A stretch of 64,000 nt of DNA from Candidatus Chlorobium masyuteum (GCF_011601315.1 NZ_JAAORA010000001.1:124001-188000), one strand, 5' to 3'. Counted from the first letter of the stretch, positions 9,915 through 19,172 are shown. Notes: generated from the letters alone by a model not told the origin. Program-made: numbers and translations.

Positions 9915-10385
9915 ATGCCCGCTACACTTCTGAAACACCTTGACGAGTCAATAAAACTTGAGCTGAGCCTGGCAAAACTCTACACGCTGTTGCATGACCA
10001 GCTCTCCGAAGACGAGGATTTCTGGTGGCAGCTCGCCATGGAGGAGAGAGGGCACGCATCACTCCTTCAGCAGGAAAAAAAACAGCCTCAGCCGATGGAG
10101 TTCTTTCCGGACAATCTGCTCTCCAAAGACCTTCAGTCCCTTATTGATACCAACGAAAAAATTTCGGCTCTCATAGCAGCCTATTCGTCCGTACCGCCTT
10201 CAAGAACAGCAGCATTTCAGGCCGCACTTGACATTGAACTGGCCGCCGGAGAGTCCCATTTTCAGCACTTTCTCGACAGCCCGACACACTCCTACTCCTC
10301 AAATATTTTCAAGCAGCTCAACCAGGAGGATCGCGATCATGCCGAAAGAATCCGCAGCTACATGAAAACAAACCGGATAGGCTGA
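9915..10385 (+). CDS. Small ferritin-like (rubrerythrin-type) di-iron protein, function unknown
   Basis: A 156-residue, largely helical protein. It shows the four-helix pattern of ferritin-like di-iron proteins: glutamates in helix 1 (ESIKLELSLAKLY), an ExxH motif in helix 2 (EERGHASLL, E44/H47), glutamates in helix 3 (DIELAAGESHF) and a second acidic-xx-H motif in helix 4 (QEDRDHAERI). It lacks the C-terminal rubredoxin domain of true rubrerythrin. The ATG at 9915 was preferred over an upstream in-frame start at 9855 because the family-like sequence begins there. It stands alone, convergent with the metallophosphoesterase. A role in oxidative stress or iron handling would be inference only. 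Confidence 0.7.
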   Translation: MPATLLKHLDESIKLELSLAKLYTLLHDQLSEDEDFWWQLAMEERGHASLLQQEKKQPQPMEFFPDNLLSKDLQSLIDTNEKISALIAAYSSVPPSRTAAFQAALDIELAAGESHFQHFLDSPTHSYSSNIFKQLNQEDRDHAERIRSYMKTNRIG

Positions 10386-10456
10386 TCACCGCGATTGCGA
10401 ATCTGCGGGAACAGCAGCAGAACCCGGAATAAACGGTAGTGCCGTTAAGAACGGTA

Positions 10457-11308
10457 TCACGGCAGCATGATAAAGCGCTGAGTGAATCCCCCCTGCCCGT
10501 CCACGATCAGCTCACTGTACTGCTTTGGCATGATGCGAAAACTTCCCCCGTTAATAAAGGTCAGATCTTTAACCATATAGGACTGAAAACGGTGAAAATG
10601 GCCGTGCAGTACCAGTTTTGCATGCAGGGCCATCATCAGATCGAGAAACTCATCCCGGTTTTTCAGCTCCATGGTCCAGTCAAAAGCCTGATCAATCAGC
10701 GAATCGGTACCGTATACCCTGTAGGCATGATGGCAGAGCCCGATCACAAAACACTCCCGGAGCGTCGAGAGAAGGCTCTCCGAGGAAAATGCATCAAGCT
10801 GCTTCTGATCAACTTCACCTCTTGCCCCTAAAGGATTATCAGCCGGATACCAGGGGAAAACTGAATTGAATGCGGCAATGGCAATTCTGACCGAAGGATA
10901 GTTGATGATCTTGACAAACGGATAGATCGGAGATCCGCCCTCTTCTCCGGTAATCAACTCCCGGAAATACCGGCAGAAATTAGCGAGCTTGCGATCAAAT
11001 GCTTTTTTTCTGAGAAGCGGCAAGGGATTCAGGGCGTTATAAAAACGCATCTCCTCTTCAAGATTGATCAAATCATGGTTACCGGCAATAACAGTGGTCT
11101 TCTCCCAATGGTAGCGACCATGCTTCTCCAGTTTCTCTTTCACCACCCCCCAGTCACCGGAATTTGCTGTATTGCTGAGGTCCCCGGAAATGACCAGATG
11201 ATCAAAGCCTGCGGTATTGAGATGATCGAACATACGATCAAGATCTTCGAGCTGGCGGCGATCCCTCCTGCCGGAAACATGAAGGTCCGACAGGTGCGCT
11301 ATTTTCAC
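10457..11308 (-). CDS. Calcineurin-like metallophosphoesterase
   Basis: About 283 residues with the full set of metallophosphoesterase motifs in order: D-x-H in AHLSDLHVSG, GDLSNTA, GNHDLI, a later histidine in CHHAYR and GHFHRF. These bind two metal ions and hydrolyse phosphoesters; the substrate cannot be told from sequence. I chose the GTG at 11308, which makes the protein begin (M)KIAHLSDLH as in most relatives; a TTG at 11323 is the alternative. An AGGAG lies immediately upstream, closer than ideal. It is convergent with the ferritin-like gene and divergent from glgP. Confidence 0.85.
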   Translation of the reverse strand: MKIAHLSDLHVSGRRDRRQLEDLDRMFDHLNTAGFDHLVISGDLSNTANSGDWGVVKEKLEKHGRYHWEKTTVIAGNHDLINLEEEMRFYNALNPLPLLRKKAFDRKLANFCRYFRELITGEEGGSPIYPFVKIINYPSVRIAIAAFNSVFPWYPADNPLGARGEVDQKQLDAFSSESLLSTLRECFVIGLCHHAYRVYGTDSLIDQAFDWTMELKNRDEFLDLMMALHAKLVLHGHFHRFQSYMVKDLTFINGGSFRIMPKQYSELIVDGQGGFTQRFIMLP

Positions 11309-11480
11309 CTCTCCTGTATTCAAATCGTTATGTTTGCGGTTTTTTATTCTAAAACAGTAAATTGAGCCATATTTTCATTCACAAGGGCAAACGTCAAAAG
11401 CCGCAAAAGTCTCTTAATGCTGTAAGATTCTGCCTCTCATTCAACCTGCTACAGCAAAGCAAAGCATTTCATAATTCATT

Positions 11481-13592
11481 ATGCAAAAAAAAATAGTCTC
11501 TCTTAACGAACTCACAAGAAATCTCTGGTGGTCCTGGGATACAGAAGCAAAACAGATTTTTGAGGAACTCTCTCCTCTGCTCTGGGAACGGAACAACCAC
11601 AATCCGGTAGAACTGCTTCGGCATATCTCCCAGGATGAACTGGAAGCTCGCAGTTATGGCGATTTCGGCAAAAAAATAGATGCCGCACACGACCGCTTTA
11701 CTGCCTACATGAACGATAAAGAGACCTGGGCGGCAAAAAACGCTCCGGAACTTGTTGAGCGTCCTGTAGCCTACTTCAGCGCGGAGTTCGGTATCCATGA
11801 AAGTGTCAGGATCTATTCAGGAGGACTCGGGGTTCTTGCCGGAGATCACATCAAATCGGCCAGTGACCTTGGCATCAACTTTATCGGCATCACCCTGTTC
11901 TACAGGGAGGGATACTTCCGCCAGTACCTCAATCACGATGGATGGCAGATGGAAGACTACCCGCTTCAGCACCCTGAACATCTTCCGGTTGAAAAAGTAA
12001 AACGGGCTGACGGCAGTGATCTTGTCATCTCCGTTAATATAGCACAAAGCGAAGTTTTTGCACAGGCATGGCGTTTAAAGGTCGGCCGGGCAACACTCTA
12101 CCTGCTTGACACCAATATTGCGGAAAATGAATCCCACTACCGCGATATCTGCTGCCGTGTCTATGGCGGTGACCAGAACATGCGTATCAACCAGGAGATC
12201 GTCCTCGGAATCGGCGGCGTCAAGCTGCTTGAAGAGCTTGGTGAAAAACCCGCAGTCTATCACATGAACGAAGGGCACTCGGCATTTCTCACCCTTGAGC
12301 TGCTGGCCATGGAGCATGCAAAAGGAGCTACACAAGAGGAGGCAAAGGCAAGTGTCCGTTCGCGTTGCGTTTTCACTACGCACACACCGGTTCCTGCCGG
12401 TCATGACCGATTCTCAAGAGAGATGATGCACTACACCTTCGACAAGTACCTGGCCACTACAGGCATTACGTTCGATGATCTAATGCTGCTCGGCTCCGAA
12501 GACCGGAATAATATCTATGGCCTCTTCACCATGACGGTGCTTGCACTCAATCTGTCGAGGGCGGCAAACGGAGTATCAAAACTGCATGGAGAGGTCTCTC
12601 GCACCATGTGGCAGCACCTCTATAAAGACAAAGCGGTTGCGGATGTGCCGATCGGTCATATCACCAACGGCGTGCACGCCAGCAGCTGGACATGCGGTTT
12701 GACCGACAGTTTCTGGAAAAACCATGCCGGCAGTATCGACGAGATGACCCTTTCACGTGAAGCGGCTGAAGCTGCTCTTGCAACAGTCTCCGATTCCGAA
12801 CTCTGGTCTCTGCGTTACAGCCTGAAGCGCAATCTGTTCGACTTTATCGACCGCTACCTGGCTAACCAGCTGTTTCACCAGCACTCCAATACCTTCTACA
12901 ACGAGTACGATGTGATGCGCTCTCCGAAAAACACCTTCTCTCCGGACGTGCTGACCATAGGTTTTGCAAGACGATTTGCTACGTACAAGCGGGCACCGCT
13001 AATTTTCAGTGATCTTGACCGTCTCGACCGGATCATCAATCATGCGGATATGCCGTTGCAGATTGTCTTTGCAGGAAAAGCCCATCCGCATGACGATGCA
13101 GGAAAGGACTATATCCGCCAGATTGTTCATCACTCGCGCCGTCCGCAGTTTACCGGCAAGGTTATCTTCCTGGAGAACTACAATCTCGGTGTGGCAAAAC
13201 GGATGGTTTCCGGCGTTGATATCTGGCTGAACACCCCGGTCAGGCCGATGGAGGCAAGCGGAACATCGGGCGAGAAAACCGTACTGCATGGCGGGCTGAA
13301 TTTCAGTGTGCTGGACGGCTGGTGGCCTGAAGCCTATAACGGCGAGAACGGCTTTGCAATAGGCAACGGTGAATTCTTCGAAAATCATGAGGAACAGGAC
13401 CGTTTCGATGCCGAAAAGATGTACTCGACACTGGAAAACCAGATCATTCCTGCATACTACAATCGAAACGCAGAGAATATTCCGACCGAGTGGATCAAAA
13501 AAATCCGGAACGCCATTGCCACCATTGCACCGGAATACAACACCCACAGAATGGTCAGGGATTACGCAACCCGCTACTATCTGAACAAGTAA
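11481..13592 (+). CDS. glgP: Alpha-glucan (glycogen) phosphorylase
   Basis: A 703-residue GT35 phosphorylase that releases glucose-1-phosphate from glycogen. It matches the short bacterial subfamily, seen in FSAEFGIHES, GGLGVLAGDHIKSASD, THTPVPAGHDRF and FARRFATYKR. The PLP-lysine motif reads EASGTSGEKTVLHGGLN; many relatives have SGMK here, so an E replaces M just before the catalytic lysine, a conservative-looking local change next to an intact lysine. Full length. The ATG follows a 157-base gap shared with the divergent metallophosphoesterase. It mobilises storage glycogen, fitting autotrophs that accumulate it in light. Confidence 0.93.
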   Translation: MQKKIVSLNELTRNLWWSWDTEAKQIFEELSPLLWERNNHNPVELLRHISQDELEARSYGDFGKKIDAAHDRFTAYMNDKETWAAKNAPELVERPVAYFSAEFGIHESVRIYSGGLGVLAGDHIKSASDLGINFIGITLFYREGYFRQYLNHDGWQMEDYPLQHPEHLPVEKVKRADGSDLVISVNIAQSEVFAQAWRLKVGRATLYLLDTNIAENESHYRDICCRVYGGDQNMRINQEIVLGIGGVKLLEELGEKPAVYHMNEGHSAFLTLELLAMEHAKGATQEEAKASVRSRCVFTTHTPVPAGHDRFSREMMHYTFDKYLATTGITFDDLMLLGSEDRNNIYGLFTMTVLALNLSRAANGVSKLHGEVSRTMWQHLYKDKAVADVPIGHITNGVHASSWTCGLTDSFWKNHAGSIDEMTLSREAAEAALATVSDSELWSLRYSLKRNLFDFIDRYLANQLFHQHSNTFYNEYDVMRSPKNTFSPDVLTIGFARRFATYKRAPLIFSDLDRLDRIINHADMPLQIVFAGKAHPHDDAGKDYIRQIVHHSRRPQFTGKVIFLENYNLGVAKRMVSGVDIWLNTPVRPMEASGTSGEKTVLHGGLNFSVLDGWWPEAYNGENGFAIGNGEFFENHEEQDRFDAEKMYSTLENQIIPAYYNRNAENIPTEWIKKIRNAIATIAPEYNTHRMVRDYATRYYLNK

Positions 13593-13622
13593 CGTAAAAG
13601 TAAACGATACTCACTCTGCGCA

Positions 13623-13666
13623 TCCTGAACCGGACTGATTGCATCATCATCAAGTCCGGTTCAGGA
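13623..13666 (+). promoter_or_regulatory. Perfect 14-bp inverted repeat in the glgP-pyrD gap
   Basis: TCCTGAACCGGACT (13623-13636) pairs perfectly with AGTCCGGTTCAGGA (13653-13666) around a 16-base loop. It lies 30 bases after the glgP stop and 27 bases before the pyrD start. No T-run follows (GAGTGCCG), so it is not a standard terminator. It could be a 3' stabilising hairpin for glgP mRNA or a leader element of pyrD, whose ribosome-site-like AGGAGAG begins in the right arm and would be partly sequestered by the stem. Confidence 0.6.
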
Positions 13667-13692
13667 GAGTGCCGAAACAAGCACTGACCATC

Positions 13693-14637
13693 ATGAGCCA
13701 ACACGGTAGCGCCAAACCGGCCACATGCGCATCGGTCTCCCTTGGCCGGGGACTGGAGTTGAAATCTCCGGTGCTCCTTGCATCAGGTACCGTATCCTAT
13801 GGCGAAGAGCTCAGCCGGCTCTGTGACCTCTCTACAATAGGCGGCATCGTTACCAAGGCAATCTCCCTCGAACCCCGGGCAGGCAACCGCCCGCGACGGA
13901 TTGCAGAGACCCCTTCGGGCATGATCAACGCCATCGGACTGGCCAATGTCGGCATTGAACGCTTCATAGAGGAGAAGGTTCCGTTTCTCAGAACCCTTGA
14001 TACGGCCGTTATTGTCAATATTGCCGGCCGCTCGATCGATGAGTACGGTGAAGTTGTCTCGAAACTGGACCGGGTTGACGGACTTGACGGCTATGAAATT
14101 AATCTTTCATGCCCCAACGTCAAGGGGGAGTGCATGATTATGGGTGTCAGCCCGAACGCGACCTTTGAAATCGTTTCGGAACTGCGAAAAATAACCCACC
14201 GTCACCTCATGATCAAGCTGACACCAAATGTCACCTCGATCAGCTCAATCGCACTTGCTGCTGAAGAGGCCGGTGCAGACTCGGTTTCACTCATCAATAC
14301 CGTTGTCGGCATGGCGGTGGACTACAAAACCCGCAAGCCGCTGTTGAAAAACATCACCGGAGGACTCTCCGGACCGGCTATCAAGCCGATCGCACTCGCA
14401 AAGGTTTGGGAGGTCTATAATGCCGTCAAAATTCCGGTGGTCGGTATGGGTGGTATTGCCGGATTTGAAGACGCGATGGAATTTCTCGTCACCGGAGCGC
14501 GGGCGATTCAGATCGGCACCATGAACTTTGTCTACCCGGACATCAGCGAAAAGGTGGCGGCAGCCATAGAACAGCATTTCTCTGCGCCGGGAGCGATACC
14601 CATCAGAGAGTACAGCGGAAGTCTTGTTACCGGTTAG
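13693..14637 (+). CDS. pyrD: Dihydroorotate dehydrogenase, catalytic subunit (class 1B type)
   Basis: A 314-residue FMN-dependent TIM-barrel enzyme that oxidises dihydroorotate to orotate in pyrimidine synthesis. Signatures: LASGTVSYGEE near the N-terminus, INLSCPNVKGE containing the cysteine general base of class 1 enzymes, and VVGMGGIAGFEDAMEFL near the phosphate site. The cysteine base and motif set fit the class 1B (PyrD/PyrK) form; no pyrK is nearby. The ATG at 13693 was chosen over in-frame TTG and GTG codons at 13639 and 13669 because the homologous part starts just after it. It lies behind glgP, separated by a hairpin. Confidence 0.92.
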   Translation: MSQHGSAKPATCASVSLGRGLELKSPVLLASGTVSYGEELSRLCDLSTIGGIVTKAISLEPRAGNRPRRIAETPSGMINAIGLANVGIERFIEEKVPFLRTLDTAVIVNIAGRSIDEYGEVVSKLDRVDGLDGYEINLSCPNVKGECMIMGVSPNATFEIVSELRKITHRHLMIKLTPNVTSISSIALAAEEAGADSVSLINTVVGMAVDYKTRKPLLKNITGGLSGPAIKPIALAKVWEVYNAVKIPVVGMGGIAGFEDAMEFLVTGARAIQIGTMNFVYPDISEKVAAAIEQHFSAPGAIPIREYSGSLVTG

Positions 14638-14651
14638 CCAGCGCTCTCGTT

Positions 14652-15749
14652 CTACCACCTCTTGTTCGAGAGATACCGCTTTGCCCGCCGCCCCCCTTTT
14701 TTGGAGCCTGGAGTCCGGTACTCGCGGACAATCCGGGTGCGTGAGAGAAATGTGCTGCTGGTCAACTGCGAAATAATTCTGGACTCCGACTCCCTGATAT
14801 CCACATCAGAAGGTCCGATATCGGAGAGTAGCTTGACAATGAGCGGCGCACATTCGAAGGCAATAAAGAGCAGAGTGATAAAGGTAACCGCATTTGCCGA
14901 AGAGCGGCTCACATCGTTTGCCGAGTGGGTCAACTCGCCAAGTGCCCAGTTTCTGTCGGCAAAACCGGCAACAGCGATGGCCTGATCCATCTCTTTTTCA
15001 TTCTGTATCGATTGAGAGTTGATCCCCTCTGCGGCTTTCTGGCGGTTCATATACTCCTGAAGTCCGGCAAGCTGAGCCGCAAGAAATTCAAGTCTTGTCT
15101 GTTTAGCCTTCACAACAAGCTCCTTGTTTCTCGCATAGGTACCATACCCCTCCACACCGGAAGTCGTGGCGGTATGGGAACCGAACACCTCTGCTTTAAG
15201 CTCCTCCCGCAACCGGTTCACTTCGCTGCTCAGAGTGTCATACTCTTTCTGATAGGCAGCAATCTGGCCGAGTTCAAGAGCATATTTCTCCCTGAATGAG
15301 CTCTGGACCTTTCCTATCATCTCCCTTTGATCCGAGAGATAACGAAGACGAAGCTGCTCGCGGATCTCCTTGTCAAATATTTTCAGTTCGAGGGGTCGGG
15401 CAATGACCAGGGCTATCAGTACGGCAAATATCAGACGGGGGGATGCCTGGTAGAACTGTTTCAGCCCTTTGGAGCTTTTGTTGATGCCTGAAACAATGTA
15501 CCGGTCGAGATTGAAAATCGCCAGCCCCCAGATAAAGCCGAAAAGGAGAGCCCACAACCAGGCAAAAGCAGAACCGGCAAAAACAAAATAGAGCGCGTAT
15601 CCACCGGAAAGACCGGCAAAAAACGCAGTGAAAAATATGGTTGCCCCTATACCGATATATTTGCTGTGCTCGGTCGGATATTTTTCAATCACTGAAACCG
15701 GAGTTCCGGAGCAGATCCAGAAAAAACGCTGTAATCGGGAAAAGGTCAT
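14652..15749 (-). CDS. DUF4407-family membrane protein
   Basis: A 365-residue protein. Two N-terminal membrane segments (about residues 30-52 and 60-80), one near 105-125 and one near 275-295 flank a long charged helical region (about 130-260) likely to form a coiled coil (DTLSSEVNRLREELKAE). Length, topology and the NLDRYIVS segment after the second helix match DUF4407, a family of unknown function. The ATG at 15749 has AGGAG five bases upstream, which decides it over ATG 15770 and a start at 15788. It ends 14 bases from the pyrD stop, convergent. The C-terminus is very basic (KKGGRRAKR). Confidence 0.75.
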   Translation of the reverse strand: MTFSRLQRFFWICSGTPVSVIEKYPTEHSKYIGIGATIFFTAFFAGLSGGYALYFVFAGSAFAWLWALLFGFIWGLAIFNLDRYIVSGINKSSKGLKQFYQASPRLIFAVLIALVIARPLELKIFDKEIREQLRLRYLSDQREMIGKVQSSFREKYALELGQIAAYQKEYDTLSSEVNRLREELKAEVFGSHTATTSGVEGYGTYARNKELVVKAKQTRLEFLAAQLAGLQEYMNRQKAAEGINSQSIQNEKEMDQAIAVAGFADRNWALGELTHSANDVSRSSANAVTFITLLFIAFECAPLIVKLLSDIGPSDVDIRESESRIISQLTSSTFLSRTRIVREYRTPGSKKGGRRAKRYLSNKRW

Positions 15750-15969
15750 GGTACTCCTATGCACGCTCATTGATCTCTCTGGCGCCACTTGTTAAGGAAA
15801 TTTCCGGAATATCTTCTTCATTTCATAGAAAAGGGGGCGGTAAAAGTTCAAATCAGGCAAAATCAACGCTGTTTTCAGGCGTTACTGCCCATCAACAAGC
15901 CTCCCAGTTCCAAATATTCATGATTTATTCTATCTTTAGACCCTGCTGACATAACCCTTTAAACTCTCT

Positions 15970-16449
15970 ATGACCATGCGTATTGGAATCGGTATTGATG
16001 TACACCCTTTTGCAGAGGGCCGGAAACTGGTTATCGGCGGTGTTGAAATTGCTGCTGAAAAAGGACTTGAAGGCCACAGCGATGCCGATGTTTTACTCCA
16101 TGCGGTCAGTGACGCACTGCTTGGTGCTGCGGCACTGGGAGATATCGGTCTGCACTTCCCCAACACCAGCATGGAATTCAAGGATATCGACAGCATGATC
16201 CTGTTGAAGCATGTGGGAAAACTGCTTGAGAAAAACGGCTACCGGACGGTCAATGTTGATGCCATGCTGCTGCTTGAAGCGCCGAAAATAGCTCCCTACA
16301 TCACCGTCATGCGTAAAAACATTGCCCGCTGTCTCAATATGGAGATCGGAACGGTCTCGGTCAAAGCCACAACAAACGAAAAACTCGGCTATATCGGACG
16401 CGAAGAGGGTGCGGCCGCACATGCTGTCTGCATCATCAAAAAAATCTGA
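15970..16449 (+). CDS. ispF: 2-C-methyl-D-erythritol 2,4-cyclodiphosphate synthase
   Basis: A 159-residue enzyme of the non-mevalonate isoprenoid pathway that cyclises CDP-methylerythritol 2-phosphate. The zinc ligands are visible in GIGIDVHPF (Asp, His) and [11 protein letters not shown]; the GDIGLHFP and KATTNEKLG stretches are family-typical. Normal length and intact. It stands alone between a divergent DUF4407 gene and a convergent permease. The pathway supplies the isoprenoid tails of bacteriochlorophyll, quinones and carotenoids. Confidence 0.96.
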   Translation: MTMRIGIGIDVHPFAEGRKLVIGGVEIAAEKGLEGHSDADVLLHAVSDALLGAAALGDIGLHFPNTSMEFKDIDSMILLKHVGKLLEKNGYRTVNVDAMLLLEAPKIAPYITVMRKNIARCLNMEIGTVSVKATTNEKLGYIGREEGAAAHAVCIIKKI

Positions 16450-16488
16450 GTACACTGCTCCTGAGCATCCGGACTCCCGGTCATAACC

Positions 16489-17763
16489 CTAAGCGCCTAC
16501 CTCGCCCCTGAGAATACGGACCGGCTGATAGCGTGTTGCCTTTCGCGCCGGGCTCATGGAGGAGAGCACGGCAATCAGGATGCCGAAAACAATCACAATA
16601 AGGTGCGCGTCCGGCGTTTCTATCAGATTGATCCGGTCACTTTTCAGCACGCCTGCCGTACTGGCCTCAAAGCGGATGGAAGAGACAAAGTGGCATATCA
16701 CATGGCCCATCGGGCTTCCGATGAGCACCCCGAGAATCCCGATCATCAACCCTTCAAGCATGAATATCCGGGTTATGTTCCCCGCAGGCATACCCATTGA
16801 GCGCATGATGGCAATATCCTTCACCTTCTGCAGTACCACAGTGGTCATAACCGAAGAGACACCGAGGCCTGCAACAATAAAGACAAAACCGACAAGCACA
16901 AGGGTAATCAGGGCATTCCGGTTATAGAACTCAATGACATTCCGGTTGGTCTCATCCCAGCTCTCACTTTTATAACCGCTCAGTCTCTGCACCTCTGCAG
17001 CCGTCTCTGCAGCACGCTCAACATGCTCCGTTCTCATCCCGATTCCGGTCACCGAGTTCGAGGCAATTCCCTCCATTCTCTGGGCAAGGGCAAGATTGAC
17101 ATAGGCTTCCCGCTCATCCTTGGCATTGAAGCCGCTGCTGAAGCGGCCCACCAGCGTTACCGGGAACTCCTCGCTGTTTTTTGTCACCAGCACAACTCTT
17201 GAGTGATAGCCTGCATTGAGTTTTTTCGCCAGAAGATCTCCAACAAGAATACCATTCGGAGTATAGGAGAGCTCTTCAAGAGCATTTTTTTCAATCAGAT
17301 TCTTTTTAAGACCGGCAATCTCCCCTTCAAGCTGCGGTACAACCCCGCGGGCAACGCAGGGTGTAAATCGTGTTTTGTTGCGGGCAAGGAGTTTGCTGAG
17401 AACATACGGTGAAATACTCTGCAGCTCCTTGACTGAACGAATACTCTCAACAACCCCGGCATAATTCTTGATAACCTCCTGCTTGTCCGGTGTGATATTT
17501 TTCGTCACCATGGCAATCCGCCGGGAGTTCTGACCGATGATATTGTCCGGAATAAGCGGCACCACTCTCTCGGCTGTCACCATAACATGCGGCATGGTAT
17601 CAATGACCTTGGCTATGACATTCGACGAAGAACCCCGAGCCACCGAAATAGTAGTCACAAGCATGGCTGAACCGACAGCAACACCAAGAGCGGTCAGGAG
17701 TGTCTGGCGCTTTCTCTCCCTGAGATGCACGAAAGCAATCCTTGCCTGGTCCAGATAATTCAT
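16489..17763 (-). CDS. FtsX/MacB-type ABC transporter permease
   Basis: A 424-residue inner-membrane permease. One N-terminal helix (about 20-43) precedes a large periplasmic domain (about 45-270), followed by three helices: LITLVLVGFVFIVAGLG near 280, a middle one around 330-350 with GVLIGSPMGH, and LIVIVFGILIAVLSS near 390. This is the MacB/LolC/FtsX topology, and the ending PARKATRYQPVRILRG is a common family tail. Such permeases work with an ATPase and extrude lipoproteins, peptides or drugs. No ATPase partner is adjacent, so its partner must be encoded elsewhere. Substrate unknown. Confidence 0.85.
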   Translation of the reverse strand: MNYLDQARIAFVHLRERKRQTLLTALGVAVGSAMLVTTISVARGSSSNVIAKVIDTMPHVMVTAERVVPLIPDNIIGQNSRRIAMVTKNITPDKQEVIKNYAGVVESIRSVKELQSISPYVLSKLLARNKTRFTPCVARGVVPQLEGEIAGLKKNLIEKNALEELSYTPNGILVGDLLAKKLNAGYHSRVVLVTKNSEEFPVTLVGRFSSGFNAKDEREAYVNLALAQRMEGIASNSVTGIGMRTEHVERAAETAAEVQRLSGYKSESWDETNRNVIEFYNRNALITLVLVGFVFIVAGLGVSSVMTTVVLQKVKDIAIMRSMGMPAGNITRIFMLEGLMIGILGVLIGSPMGHVICHFVSSIRFEASTAGVLKSDRINLIETPDAHLIVIVFGILIAVLSSMSPARKATRYQPVRILRGEVGA

Positions 17764-17828
17764 GAAATAATGAGCAATTCTGGCATTAAGGGAAGCATCC
17801 TCACCTATTTAAATTTTGCAGCTTTGCG

Positions 17829-17856
17829 TTGAAAAATCAGACAAAAAATCTATCTT
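17829..17856 (+). promoter_or_regulatory. Possible promoter of pfk
   Basis: TTGAAA (17829-17834), a 16-base spacer and TATCTT (17851-17856) lie about 90 bases before the pfk start. Both boxes deviate from consensus, so this is a tentative call. Confidence 0.3.
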
Positions 17857-17947
17857 GATTGCCAGAAGCAGGAGCAACAAGTTCCTCAGTTAAATAACTA
17901 AATTCGGCCATTAAAAACTAACCCGAGCATTCAAGGAGAAGAGTACC

Positions 17948-19153
17948 GTGAAAAAAATAGGCATACTGACCAGCGGAGGAGATTGTGGTGGACTCAATGC
18001 AGTGCTTAAGGGCGCAGCAATGATGGCTCTGTCAAAAGACCTCGAACTCTATATCATTCCAAACGGCTACGCCGGACTCTACAACCTCATTGATCAGCCA
18101 TCTATCGTCCGTCTTGACCAGAGTCGACTTGACCTGTTCGATGCCAGTTTTGCGGGATCCGAAGCCGGTCATTCGAGAGTTAAAATCAAGGCAATAAGCA
18201 ATCCGGAAAAGTACAACCGCATCAAGGCCGGCATGAAAAAATTTGACCTTGACGCTCTTGTCATCAGCGGCGGTGACGACTCCGGAAGCGTTATGGTTGA
18301 CCTCAACCAGAATGGCATACAGTGCATCCATGCGCCGAAAACCATGGATCTGGACCTCCAGACCTACTCGGTTGGCGGAGACTCCACGATCAACCGCATT
18401 GCGCAGTTTGTCCATGACCTGAAAACCACCGGCAGAACCCACAACCGTGTACTCGTAACCGAGGTATTCGGCCGGTATGCCGGACATACCGCTTTCCGCA
18501 GTGGCGTCGCGGCCGAAGCCGACTGTATTCTCATTCCGGAAATTCCGGCAGACTGGGATGTCGTCTACGAACACCTTAAGGAGCGCTTTACCCGCAGAAT
18601 CAGGGAGAGCGATGTCAACAGCGGAACCTATACCATTGTGGTTGCCGAAGGCATTAAAAATGCAGATGGCAGCGACATTGTTGATGAATCAGCCGGCGTT
18701 GATGCTTTCGGCCACAAGAAACTGGCCGGTGCAGGCAAATTCACCTGCCAGCAGATCCAGAAAAGAATGAAAACCGACCCGGCCATGCCGATTTTTATGA
18801 AAGAGACCGGTATGTTCGTTGAAGGAATCTACGAGATTCCCGAAGTGCGTGAAGTCCATCCCGGCCACCTTGTCCGTTCAGGCAGCTCTTCGGCTTACGA
18901 TGTCAACTTCGGCTTCGAAGCCGGAGCGGCGGCGATACTGCTCCTTCTTGACGGCAAAACAGGAGTGACAATATCCAAAGTCAGGGGTCGTAAAATTGAA
19001 TACATTGAATCGAGCAAAGCTATTGTCCAGCGCCATGTCGATCTTGACCATGTCGCCATGTATGAAGCGCTCGGCATCTGCTTCGGACGAAAAGCCAGCC
19101 TCTATGAGCCGATACTTCGTGAAGTGGACGGCGTTTACGAAAGAATCTACTGA
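17948..19153 (+). CDS. pfkA: 6-phosphofructokinase, residues of the pyrophosphate-dependent type
   Basis: A 401-residue PFK that phosphorylates fructose-6-phosphate. The family core is clear: LTSGGDCGGLNAV at the N-terminus, SGGDDSGS at 107-114 and APKTMDLDL at 129-137. Two positions known to set phosphoryl-donor choice read Asp111 (GGDD instead of GGDG) and Lys131 (PKT instead of PGT). By established family rules this pair marks PPi-dependent, reversible enzymes. An AAGGAGAAG ribosome site precedes the start, which is GTG at 17948. A terminator follows. A reversible PFK would suit an organism running sugar synthesis in light and glycolysis in the dark. Confidence 0.9.
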   Translation: MKKIGILTSGGDCGGLNAVLKGAAMMALSKDLELYIIPNGYAGLYNLIDQPSIVRLDQSRLDLFDASFAGSEAGHSRVKIKAISNPEKYNRIKAGMKKFDLDALVISGGDDSGSVMVDLNQNGIQCIHAPKTMDLDLQTYSVGGDSTINRIAQFVHDLKTTGRTHNRVLVTEVFGRYAGHTAFRSGVAAEADCILIPEIPADWDVVYEHLKERFTRRIRESDVNSGTYTIVVAEGIKNADGSDIVDESAGVDAFGHKKLAGAGKFTCQQIQKRMKTDPAMPIFMKETGMFVEGIYEIPEVREVHPGHLVRSGSSSAYDVNFGFEAGAAAILLLLDGKTGVTISKVRGRKIEYIESSKAIVQRHVDLDHVAMYEALGICFGRKASLYEPILREVDGVYERIY

Positions 19154-19172
19154 GCGTTACCAATTCAAGATC

